The translations under genes and the position numbers were made by a program. The notes under the pieces were generated by a model. It had not been told where the DNA came from and did not search any database. It was given only the letters and a program-made list of their open reading frames with translations. Below are positions 48,742-56,166 of a stretch of 64,000 bases of DNA, piece by piece; position 1 is the first letter of the stretch; the number at the start of each line of letters is the position of its first letter. The stretch is from Sphingopyxis jiangsuensis (GTDB lineage Bacteria; Pseudomonadota; Alphaproteobacteria; Sphingomonadales; Sphingomonadaceae): the NCBI RefSeq assembly GCF_016734905.1, contig NZ_JAERPO010000002.1, positions 62,001 to 126,000 of the forward strand. The letters are read 5' to 3'.

Positions 48742-49625
48742 CCCCTGTTGCCGGAAAAACGGCCTTCATCACAGGCGGCGCAAGCGGGATCGGCTTCGCA
48801 ACCGCCAGGGCGTTGGCAGACAAGGGCGCAGTAGTCATCGTCGCCGACATCGACGGTGCGCGCGTCGAGGACGCGGCCGAGACGCTGCGCCGCGCCGGCG
48901 CCGAGGCGCTCGGCATCAGGCTCGACGTCACCAGCGAGGAAGACTGGGCGGCGGCGAGAGAAGCCGCACGCGCCTTCGGCCCGGTACGCATCTTGTTCAG
49001 CAACGCGGGGGTCGGCGGCGGATCGGGTCCGTTCGAGCAATATGACACCGACGTCTGGCGCTGGAACTATGCTGTCAACGCGCATGCCCATCTTTATGCG
49101 TGCCGCACATTTCTGGGCGACATGAAGGCTGCCGGCGAGCCCGCCCACATTGTCATCACATCGTCGATGGTCGCCATTGTGCCGCCGCCGATCTCGGTCG
49201 CCTACATCAGCTCGAAATTCGCGACGCTGGGCATCGCAATGGCATTGCGCAACGAGTTGGCCGACAGCGGGGTTGGGGTATCGGTGCTGATGCCCGGCAT
49301 GTCGGCAACACGCATTGTCGAAACGACGCGCGACCTCCGCCCGGTCGAGGTTGAGGTCGGTCAAGCTGCGGTGACGAGCCAGGCGATGCAGGGCGTACTC
49401 GCGGGCGGCATGTCGCCCGACCGGATCGGCGCGCGCGTCGTGGCGGCCGTAGAGGCTGGCGACTTCTGGATCTTCACCCACCCCGAATGGAAGGCGATGG
49501 CCGAACTGGTGACCGCCGACATGCTGTCGGCGTTCGGCGCGTCCGCCGATCCCGACTATTGCGGCGACGATATCGACGGGCTGATCGCCGCGAACGGCGG
49601 CCGCATGTTCGGCGCCAAGGCTTAG
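48738..49625 (+). CDS. Short-chain dehydrogenase/reductase, extended C-terminus
   Basis: A 295-residue SDR. TGGASGIGFATARAL near the N-terminus, the F-S-N-A-G motif, and YISSKFATLG with the catalytic tyrosine and lysine are visible. The C-terminal extension ends with DDIDGLIAANGGRMFGAKA, typical of 'SDR family NAD(P)-dependent oxidoreductase' in catabolic gene sets. It is coupled to the MFS gene (ATGA). Nine bases after its stop a SnoaL-like gene begins. Confidence 0.88.
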   Translation: MTPVAGKTAFITGGASGIGFATARALADKGAVVIVADIDGARVEDAAETLRRAGAEALGIRLDVTSEEDWAAAREAARAFGPVRILFSNAGVGGGSGPFEQYDTDVWRWNYAVNAHAHLYACRTFLGDMKAAGEPAHIVITSSMVAIVPPPISVAYISSKFATLGIAMALRNELADSGVGVSVLMPGMSATRIVETTRDLRPVEVEVGQAAVTSQAMQGVLAGGMSPDRIGARVVAAVEAGDFWIFTHPEWKAMAELVTADMLSAFGASADPDYCGDDIDGLIAANGGRMFGAKA

Positions 49626-49634
49626 GAGAGCGAC

Positions 49635-50030
49635 ATGGCCGAAGAGGAACAGATCCGGGCGATGGCGACCCGCTTTTTCGACGCGATCGAGGCGGGCGAC
49701 ATCGATGCGATGCGAAGCTGCTTCACGCCCGACGCCGAAATCTGGCACAACACCGACGAGGCTATCGTCACCCGCGACCAGACTGCGACGACGCTGACCG
49801 GGATGGTCGCGCGGATCAAGGACCGAAAATATGCCGAGCGGCGGCTGACGGTCTATCCCGGCGGGTTCGTACAACAGCATGAGCTGAAGGGCGTCCGCGT
49901 ACACGACGATGTGCCCGTGCGGCTGCCCTGCGCAATCATCTGCCGCGTCGAAGCGGGCAAGATCACGCGCCTCGACGAATATTTCGATTCGGCGCACGTC
50001 GCCGAATTCCGCAAATTTGCAAACGCCTGA
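49635..50030 (+). CDS. SnoaL/NTF2-like protein
   Basis: A 131-residue NTF2/SnoaL-fold protein, with MATRFFDAIEAGDIDAMRSC and FTPDAEIWHNTDEA typical of the ketosteroid-isomerase-like subgroup. AGGAGAG precedes the ATG. It stands between the SDR and the CMD-domain gene on the same strand and is probably cotranscribed. Catalytic role unproven. Confidence 0.8.
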   Translation: MAEEEQIRAMATRFFDAIEAGDIDAMRSCFTPDAEIWHNTDEAIVTRDQTATTLTGMVARIKDRKYAERRLTVYPGGFVQQHELKGVRVHDDVPVRLPCAIICRVEAGKITRLDEYFDSAHVAEFRKFANA

Positions 50031-50040
50031 GGACAAAATC

Positions 50041-50688
50041 ATGCCCGTATTGCGCCAGGTTCCCCGTTCCGAAATCACCGACGAGACGGTCATCGCCTAT
50101 TACAACCGCCTGTTCGGCGATCGCGACCCGGTGGCCGAACCGGGCACGGCGACGGGCACGCCCGGCGATTGGTGGACCGTCTATGCACTGTCGCCCGACA
50201 TCTTCAAACATGCGGTCGACGGCTTTGCCGTCTATCGCAACCCCGCGCGCTCGATCGACCCGGTCTTGCGCGAACTCGGCCAGACGCGCGCCGGCTGGGT
50301 CAAGGGAAGCCAGTTCGTCTTTTCACAGCATTGCAAGTCGCTGCGGGGGCTTGGTGTCAGCGAGGACAAGATTGCGAGCATCGCGCATTGGCAGGTCGCC
50401 GATTGCTATGACGATCAGGAACGCGCCGTGCTTGCCTATGCCGATTGCCTTAGCCAGGCGGACGGCCGCGTCCCGCTGGAGGTTTTCGACAAGCTCAAAA
50501 GCTTCTGGACCGACGAGCAGATTTTCGAATTCACATACATCACCTGCCTGTATGACATGCACGCGGTCATCACCCGCGCACTGCGCATGGAGTTTGATGC
50601 CCGCGAGGACCCGATCGTCGAGGTAGCGGCGCCCGAAGGCTTCGACGCCGCCGACTTCCTGAGCGCCCCGCGCCCCACGGGCGAATGA
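50041..50688 (+). CDS. Carboxymuconolactone decarboxylase (CMD) domain protein
   Basis: A 215-residue AhpD-like/CMD-domain protein. The domain spans roughly residues 60-150. The usual CxxC redox pair is not complete: the segment reads FVFSQHCKSLRGLG, with a single Cys, so a classical peroxiredoxin-reductase type role is unlikely. Such CMD proteins may bind substrate analogues or act on lactone intermediates. The ATG at 50041 follows ACAAAATC. It overlaps the following SMP-30 gene by four bases. Confidence 0.8.
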   Translation: MPVLRQVPRSEITDETVIAYYNRLFGDRDPVAEPGTATGTPGDWWTVYALSPDIFKHAVDGFAVYRNPARSIDPVLRELGQTRAGWVKGSQFVFSQHCKSLRGLGVSEDKIASIAHWQVADCYDDQERAVLAYADCLSQADGRVPLEVFDKLKSFWTDEQIFEFTYITCLYDMHAVITRALRMEFDAREDPIVEVAAPEGFDAADFLSAPRPTGE

Positions 50689-51530
50689 ACGACTTCGGCG
50701 CGCCCGAGGTCGTCGCCACGGGCCTGCGCTTTCCCGAAGGACCGGTTCCGATGCCCGACGGGTCGGTGCTGCTCGTCGAAATCGCGCGCGGCACGCTGAC
50801 GCGCGTGGGCGCGAACGGCGCACTGTCCGTCGTTGCCGAACTCGGCGGCGGGCCGAACGGGCTCGCCGTCGGACCCGACGGCGCAGCCTATGTCTGCAAC
50901 AATGGCGGGTTCATCTGGACCGAGGCCCAGGGCTTGTTGTTCCCCGGCCATGCGGCGCACGAGGCGGCTTGCGGGTCGATCCAGCGCGTCGACCTCGGGA
51001 CCGGCGCGGTGACGACGCTGTACGACAGCTTCAAAGGCGCGCCGCTCAGTGGGCCCAACGATATCGTCTTCGACGCAAGCGGCGGTTTCTGGTTCACCGA
51101 CCATGGCCATGTCCGCGCGAGCGGGCGCGATCATGGCGCGGTTTATTATGCGACCACGGACGGTCAGCGGCTCAGCCTCCAGCGTGCCGCGATGATCGGC
51201 CCCAACGGCATCGGCCTCTCGCCCGGTGGCGACATACTTTATGTCAGCGAAACGATGACAGCCCGGCTGTGGGCGATTGATATTGTGATGCCCGGTGTAC
51301 TCACGCCGCCCCCGCCCTGGGCGCCCGGTCGTTTTGTCGGGACGCCGCCCGCCTTTCGTCTGTTCGACAGTCTCGCAGTCGAGGCGAGCGGGCGCGTCTG
51401 CGTCGCGACGATGGTCGAGGGCGGCATCAGCATTTTGGATCCCGCGGGCGGCGCGCCAGAGTTCGTGCCGCTCCCCGATATCGGCATCACCAACATCGCC
51501 TTTGGCGGCCCTGACGGCCGCGACGCCTAA
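50685..51530 (+). CDS. SMP-30/gluconolactonase family protein, truncated by an in-frame stop
   Basis: A 281-residue beta-propeller lactonase-like protein of the SMP-30/gluconolactonase family, which binds a divalent metal via Glu18 (in RFPEGP), an Asn in GPNGLA, and Asp/Asn in later blades. The coding frame ends with TAA at 51528. The same frame continues past it as ITASTTGTLYRVRWPRPGLA, resembling the normal SMP-30 C-terminal strand, to a TGA at 51614. The TAA probably replaces a Tyr-type codon. It could be a sequencing error or a real truncation. Overlaps the CMD gene by four bases. Confidence 0.8.
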   Translation: MNDFGAPEVVATGLRFPEGPVPMPDGSVLLVEIARGTLTRVGANGALSVVAELGGGPNGLAVGPDGAAYVCNNGGFIWTEAQGLLFPGHAAHEAACGSIQRVDLGTGAVTTLYDSFKGAPLSGPNDIVFDASGGFWFTDHGHVRASGRDHGAVYYATTDGQRLSLQRAAMIGPNGIGLSPGGDILYVSETMTARLWAIDIVMPGVLTPPPPWAPGRFVGTPPAFRLFDSLAVEASGRVCVATMVEGGISILDPAGGAPEFVPLPDIGITNIAFGGPDGRDA

Positions 51531-51600
51531 ATCACCGCATCGACAACCGGAACGCTTTATCGCGTCCGCTGGCCACGACCGGGGCTCGCGCTTCATATCT

Positions 51601-51615
51601 GTCAATTTAATTGAC
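51601..51615. promoter_or_regulatory. GTCAAT-TTA-ATTGAC operator
   Basis: Palindrome GTCAATT-T-AATTGAC, the same class as the site at 43039-43053. It precedes the GST at 51658 and lies just after the SMP-30 frame. It probably controls the GST and glyoxalase genes. Confidence 0.6.
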
Positions 51616-51657
51616 GATTTGCCGCTGTAATGGTAAAGAGCCAAGAGAGAGGACAGC

Positions 51658-52275
51658 ATGAAATTCTATAACAGCGTCGGTCCCAACCCGCGTGTCGTGA
51701 AGCTGTTCATGACCGAAAAGGGAATCGAGATCCCCGAGGCCGTCATCGACCTGCGCGGGGGTGAAAACCGCCGCGCACCCTATAATGTAGAGGTCAACCC
51801 CGCCGGCCAGACCCCGGCGCTGGAACTCGACGACGGGTCAATCCTCACCGAAATCACCGCAATCTGCGAATATCTGGAAGAGCTTTACCCCGATCCGTCG
51901 CTGATCGGCACGACGCCGGAAGAGCGGGCGCAGACGCGAATGTGGGCCCGCCGTGTCGACCTGAAAATCTGCGAGCCGCTGACCAACGGCTTCCGCTTCG
52001 CCGAAGGGCTGCCGTTGTTCGAAACGCGGGTGCGCTGCCTGCCCGAGGCAGCGGACGGGCTGAAGGCGACGACGCAAGATGGCATCCGGTGGCTCGATCC
52101 GCTGATCGCGGGTCGCGACTTCATCGCGGGCGACCGGCTGACGCTCGCCGACGTCATGCTGTTCGCCTTTCTCCATTTCGGCGCGTCGGTCGGTCAGCCG
52201 ATCGACCCCGCTGCAACGCATGTCCTGCGCTGGTACGAGCGGATGACGAGCCGCCCCAGCACGAACAATAACTGA
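51658..52275 (+). CDS. Glutathione S-transferase family protein
   Basis: A 205-residue GST of a different sub-type. The start MKFYNSVGPNPRVVKLFMTE has an S-V-G-P-N-P start where cytosolic GSTs place the glutathione contact. NPAGQTPALELDDGS and ITAICEYLEELYP follow. A GAGAGGA precedes the ATG. It may be the fourth GST of the cluster acting on an aromatic or electrophilic intermediate. A palindromic operator stands upstream. Confidence 0.9.
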   Translation: MKFYNSVGPNPRVVKLFMTEKGIEIPEAVIDLRGGENRRAPYNVEVNPAGQTPALELDDGSILTEITAICEYLEELYPDPSLIGTTPEERAQTRMWARRVDLKICEPLTNGFRFAEGLPLFETRVRCLPEAADGLKATTQDGIRWLDPLIAGRDFIAGDRLTLADVMLFAFLHFGASVGQPIDPAATHVLRWYERMTSRPSTNNN

Positions 52276-52292
52276 ACCAAAGGAGACGGATA

Positions 52293-52886
52293 ATGGCGGA
52301 AACAAATCCGGAGTTCGATTTTCGCGGCATCAACCACCTTGCGCTGGTGTGCAAAGACATGGCGAAAACGGTCGAATTTTATCGCGACATACTCGGTATG
52401 CCGCTCATCAAGACGCTCGAGTTGCCGGGCGGGCGCGGCCAGCATTTCTTTTTCGATGTCGGCAACGGCGACAGCATCGCCTTCTTCTGGTTCAACAATG
52501 CGCGCCCCGGCGTCCCAGGCGTTTCGGCACCGCAGGCACTTCCGGGCGAAGGCGATTTCACGTCGGCGCACGGGTCGATGAACCATATTGCGATCAATGT
52601 CGCGGCCGACAAATTCGACGAGTATTGTACGCGGCTCGCCGAAAAGGGCGTGAAGGTTTCGGGCGTCCTCAATCACGACGATTCGGACACCAACCTCGCA
52701 GAAGAACTGCACCCCGGCGTGTTCGTCCGCTCGATTTATTTCTTCGATCCCGACGGCATCTGCCTCGAGTTTGCCGCCTGGACGAAGGAATTCGACGACA
52801 GCGATGTCGCGCACGATCCGATGCAGGCCGACGGCACGCGGCGCGAAGGACTGATCACCGGCCGAACCCCGGCGACCGCAGCTTGA
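52293..52886 (+). CDS. VOC (glyoxalase/bleomycin-resistance fold) protein
   Basis: A 197-residue vicinal-oxygen-chelate protein. INHLALVCKDMAKTVEFYRD and MNHIAINVAADKFDEYC form the two beta-alpha-beta-beta-beta modules with metal-ligand His candidates, and GICLEFAAW ends the second. It follows the GST by 17 bases on the same strand, suggesting a glutathione-conjugate or aromatic intermediate as substrate. A terminator follows at 52916. The exact reaction is unassigned. Confidence 0.87.
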   Translation: MAETNPEFDFRGINHLALVCKDMAKTVEFYRDILGMPLIKTLELPGGRGQHFFFDVGNGDSIAFFWFNNARPGVPGVSAPQALPGEGDFTSAHGSMNHIAINVAADKFDEYCTRLAEKGVKVSGVLNHDDSDTNLAEELHPGVFVRSIYFFDPDGICLEFAAWTKEFDDSDVAHDPMQADGTRREGLITGRTPATAA

Positions 52887-52915
52887 ATTTCCAGAGCCAC
52901 TGGAACTCCTCCTCG

Positions 52916-52943
52916 ACCCGGCCATTGGCCGGGTTCCTTTTTT
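52916..52943 (+). terminator. Rho-independent terminator of the GST/VOC transcript
   Basis: ACCCGGCC-ATT-GGCCGGGT followed by a TTCCTTTTTT run. It lies 30 bases after the VOC gene stop and just before the convergent acyl-CoA synthetase stop. Confidence 0.88.
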
Positions 52944-52956
52944 GAAGTTCCGACGC

Positions 52957-54522
52957 TTATCCGACCGCGCGGTCGCGGCCTTCCCAGAAGGGCGCACGCA
53001 ACTCGCGGCGAAGCACCTTGCCCGACGGATTGCGCGGCAGCGCATCGATGAACTCGACGCTTTTCGGAACCTTGTAGGCCGCGATCCGCTCGCGTGCCCA
53101 GGCGACGATATCCGCAGGGTCGGGCTGCGCCCCGGCCGCCGGGACGATCAGCGCCTTCACGGCTTCGCCCCATTTGTCGTCGGGAACGCCGATGACCGCG
53201 ACGTCGGCGACACCGGGGCAGCCCATGATCGCGCTTTCGACCTCGGCCGGATAGACATTCTCGCCGCCCGAAACGATCATGTCCTTGATGCGGTCGTGGA
53301 CGTAATAGAATCCGTCGGCATCGCGGCATCCGACGTCGCCGGTGTGGAGCCAGCCGCCTGCTAGCGTTTCCTCGGTCGCCGCCGCGCGGTCCCAATATTC
53401 CTTCATCACGATTGCACCGCGAATGGCGATCTCGCCGATCTCGCCGACGCCCAGCGCGCGCCCATCGCCGTCGAGGATCGCCATTTCGATCCCCGGCCAC
53501 GGCTTGCCGCACGAGGTCAGCTTGCCCGGCAAGTCGTGCGCGGCAGGGGCGAGATAGGAGCCGCCCCCCGCCGATTCGGTCATGCCGTAAAATTGCACAA
53601 AGTCGCAGCCGAAGGCCTGCCGCGCACGGCGCAGCACATCCTCGGCAATCGGCGACGCACCATAGGCGATCGAGCGGAGTTCGGGGAAGCCCCCCTCCAC
53701 CGCCCCCGGGTCGAGCAGCATCATCTGGATCATCGCAGGCGCCAGGAATGCATGCGCAACCCGCTCGCGGCGCATCATGTGCAGCGCGTCGGCAGCAGCG
53801 AAATCCTTGACGAGAACCAGCCGCCCGCCCTGCGCCAATCCCGAGAAACTGACGTTCGTCCCAGCGACGTGGAACAGGGGCATGACGATCATAACGGTTT
53901 CATCCTCGCCATAGGCGAAGCCATCGACCTCCGTCGCGGCTTCGAGGAAGGCGCGATAATTGCGATTGGTCAGGACCACACCCTTCGGCAGCCCCGTCGT
54001 GCCGCTCGTGTATAGCTGCAGCACATCATCAGCTAACTCGGGCGCGTCTGCGAGCGGTGCATCCCCCGCACCACCGAGCCACGTCTCGAGGGGCAGGAAT
54101 GCGGGATGTTCGCCGTAAAGCGCGATCAGCAGCGGCGGGGCCGGCAGGTCGGCGACCGCCGCCAGCGCGCAGTCAAAGAAATCCTCGCCGACGAACAGCA
54201 GTCGGGGCGCAGCGTCGCCCAGGATGAAGCCGATCTCGGCGGGTGCGAGGCGGCAATTGATCGGCGCGAAACAGGCACGTGCCCGCGCCGTTCCGAAAAA
54301 GAGCGGATACCAGCTATCGTGGTTCTTGGTGAGTGCCGATACCCGGTCGCCCGGGCGAAACCCTGTCACGCGCAGGGCGTGCGCGACGCGGTTTGCACGC
54401 GCGTCGAGTTCGGAAAAGCTCGTCTCGCGGTCCTCGAACTTGACCGCCACCGCATCGCCCCGGCGCCGCGCCCATGCCGCCGGGATGTCCGCCAGCGTCC
54501 GAATTGCATCGAGGTCGATCAT
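52957..54522 (-). CDS. AMP-dependent acyl-CoA synthetase/ligase
   Basis: A 521-residue ANL-superfamily enzyme which activates a carboxylate to acyl-AMP and acyl-CoA. Motifs visible are A3 YTSGTTGLPKG, A5 YGMTESAGG, A7 HTGDVG and the A10 lysine in PSGKVLR. The start ATG at 54522 is well placed for the N-terminal DAIRTLADIP helix. Last gene of a minus-strand operon that also contains a lesser hydrolase, a 2-hydroxyacid dehydrogenase and a divergent enolase. Confidence 0.92.
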   Translation of the reverse strand: MIDLDAIRTLADIPAAWARRRGDAVAVKFEDRETSFSELDARANRVAHALRVTGFRPGDRVSALTKNHDSWYPLFFGTARARACFAPINCRLAPAEIGFILGDAAPRLLFVGEDFFDCALAAVADLPAPPLLIALYGEHPAFLPLETWLGGAGDAPLADAPELADDVLQLYTSGTTGLPKGVVLTNRNYRAFLEAATEVDGFAYGEDETVMIVMPLFHVAGTNVSFSGLAQGGRLVLVKDFAAADALHMMRRERVAHAFLAPAMIQMMLLDPGAVEGGFPELRSIAYGASPIAEDVLRRARQAFGCDFVQFYGMTESAGGGSYLAPAAHDLPGKLTSCGKPWPGIEMAILDGDGRALGVGEIGEIAIRGAIVMKEYWDRAAATEETLAGGWLHTGDVGCRDADGFYYVHDRIKDMIVSGGENVYPAEVESAIMGCPGVADVAVIGVPDDKWGEAVKALIVPAAGAQPDPADIVAWARERIAAYKVPKSVEFIDALPRNPSGKVLRRELRAPFWEGRDRAVG

Positions 54523-54537
54523 CGCCCAATCCCTTGT

Positions 54538-55230
54538 CTATTCATCCAGAAACGCCGCAAGGATCGTCCGGAACCGGTCCGGCGCCTCGACCATCGGCAG
54601 ATGGCCTGCACCTTCGATTGTCACCGAGCGGGCGCCGGGGATCGCCTCGGCAATTTCTTCATGGTGCGCCGCGCTCACGATACCGTCGCCATCGCCGCGA
54701 ACAAGCAGCACGGGCACCGCGATGTCCCCGAGCCGCGGGCGACTGTCGACCCGCGCCATGATCGCACGCTGCTGCGCGAGGAAGGTTTCGGCGCCCGTGT
54801 CGGCCGCCATCTGTCGCGCGATGCCGAGCAAGCGGGCATCGGCGCGTTTTTCCTCGGGGAAGAGGATGGGGATGCGTTCCTCGACGACCTGTTCGAATTT
54901 TCCGCTTTCGACGAGGTCGATATAGCCCTGCCGCCGCACGGTCTGCGCTGGACCGTCGGCCGGGGCGAGCGTCGAAACGAGCGCCAGCCGCTCGACACGT
55001 TCGGGGGCGCGGCGCATCACCTCGAACGCGATAAAGCCTCCCATTGCGTGGGCGACCAGCGCGAAACGCGGCGGCGCATTTTCGAGCAGGCGCGCGGCAA
55101 AGGCTTCGATGCTGTCGTCGCTCTTATTGTCGGCGACAACAAGCTCCCGGTCGGGCCACGCCTCGCGCAAGGGCGCCCATACCGCTTCGGTGAGCAATTG
55201 GCCGGTGATGAGAAAAATTGGGAGGGTCAT
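54538..55230 (-). CDS. Alpha/beta-hydrolase-fold protein lacking the nucleophile serine
   Basis: A 230-residue alpha/beta-hydrolase fold protein. The nucleophile elbow reads A-H-A-M-G-G (residues 60-65), so the usual Ser of GHSMGG is Ala62. The codon is GCA, so this is not a misread of a serine codon by one transition of the third base. The Asp region (RGDGDG) and the catalytic-type His (GAGHLPM) remain. It may be a binding protein or a non-hydrolytic fold member. It follows the 2-hydroxyacid dehydrogenase by 15 bases in the operon. Confidence 0.85.
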   Translation of the reverse strand: MTLPIFLITGQLLTEAVWAPLREAWPDRELVVADNKSDDSIEAFAARLLENAPPRFALVAHAMGGFIAFEVMRRAPERVERLALVSTLAPADGPAQTVRRQGYIDLVESGKFEQVVEERIPILFPEEKRADARLLGIARQMAADTGAETFLAQQRAIMARVDSRPRLGDIAVPVLLVRGDGDGIVSAAHHEEIAEAIPGARSVTIEGAGHLPMVEAPDRFRTILAAFLDE

Positions 55231-55245
55231 GGCGCTTGGTCCGTA

Positions 55246-56166
55246 TCAAACGGCGCGGTGGAGCAACGCTTCGCCCGCGGCAAGCCGGCGGCAGTTTTCA
55301 TGCGCCACCGTCAGGCTTCGCACGAGCGTTTCGGGGGTGAGCCAGGCGATATGCGGGGCGAGCACGACATTGGGCAGGCCGAGCAGCAGATTGCCGCGCG
55401 GCAGCGGCTCTTCGGCGAACACGTCGAGCCCCGCGCCGCGCAAATGGCCGCTTGTCAGCGCCTCGCCCAACCGCCCCTCGTCGATCAGCTCGCCGCGCGC
55501 GCAATTTACCAGCACCGCGCCCTTCTTCATCGCAAAAGGGTCGATGCTCGCGCGGGTGTCGTCGGTGAGCGGCATATGCAGCGAGACGATGTCGCTTTGC
55601 GCGATCAGACGGTCGAGCGGCCAATGCTCATAGGTGACGGGCTTTTCGCTACGCGCCGTATAGACGACCCTCGCCCCCAGCGCTTCGAGCACCGGCGCGA
55701 GCCGCTGTGCCGAATGGCCGAAACCGACGAGACCGACGGTGCGCCCCTTAATCTCGCCGACCAAGTCGAGTTCCGATGGATCGGCGGTCCAGCCCTCGCC
55801 CGCTCGCGTGCGCGCATCAAAGAAGCAGGTGCGGCGCAGCACCGCGATCATCAGCGACAGCGCCATTTCGGCGACCGCCTGGCTGTTGGTGCCCGGCATG
55901 TTGCATACGGCAACGTCATGCTCGCGGGCGGCATCAAGCGCGATGGTGTTCACGCCGATGCCGAGCTTCTGTATCAGCTTGAGATTGGGCGCCGAGGCGA
56001 TAAAGTCGGCCGTTACCGGGGTCAGGACGTGCAGCAGCGCGCTAATCTCGCCCGCCACATCATCAAGCGGCGCGGCTTCGTCGACATGGGTCACGACGCC
56101 GGGGCCGAAAATAGCATCGACGGCTTCCCGAAAACCGGGGCTCGGACGTGCGTGAAGGACGATCAT
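55246..56166 (-). CDS. D-2-hydroxyacid dehydrogenase
   Basis: A 306-residue NAD(P)-dependent D-isomer-specific 2-hydroxyacid dehydrogenase, of the glyoxylate/hydroxypyruvate reductase type. The dinucleotide motif is GLVGFGHSAQ (the usual third glycine is Ala). The catalytic Arg in NCARGELID, Glu in DVFAEEPLP and His in APHIAWLTPET are all present. The start overlaps the upstream enolase stop by four bases. It could reduce a 2-oxo acid to a D-2-hydroxy acid before phosphorylation by the upstream kinase. Confidence 0.92.
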   Translation of the reverse strand: MIVLHARPSPGFREAVDAIFGPGVVTHVDEAAPLDDVAGEISALLHVLTPVTADFIASAPNLKLIQKLGIGVNTIALDAAREHDVAVCNMPGTNSQAVAEMALSLMIAVLRRTCFFDARTRAGEGWTADPSELDLVGEIKGRTVGLVGFGHSAQRLAPVLEALGARVVYTARSEKPVTYEHWPLDRLIAQSDIVSLHMPLTDDTRASIDPFAMKKGAVLVNCARGELIDEGRLGEALTSGHLRGAGLDVFAEEPLPRGNLLLGLPNVVLAPHIAWLTPETLVRSLTVAHENCRRLAAGEALLHRAV

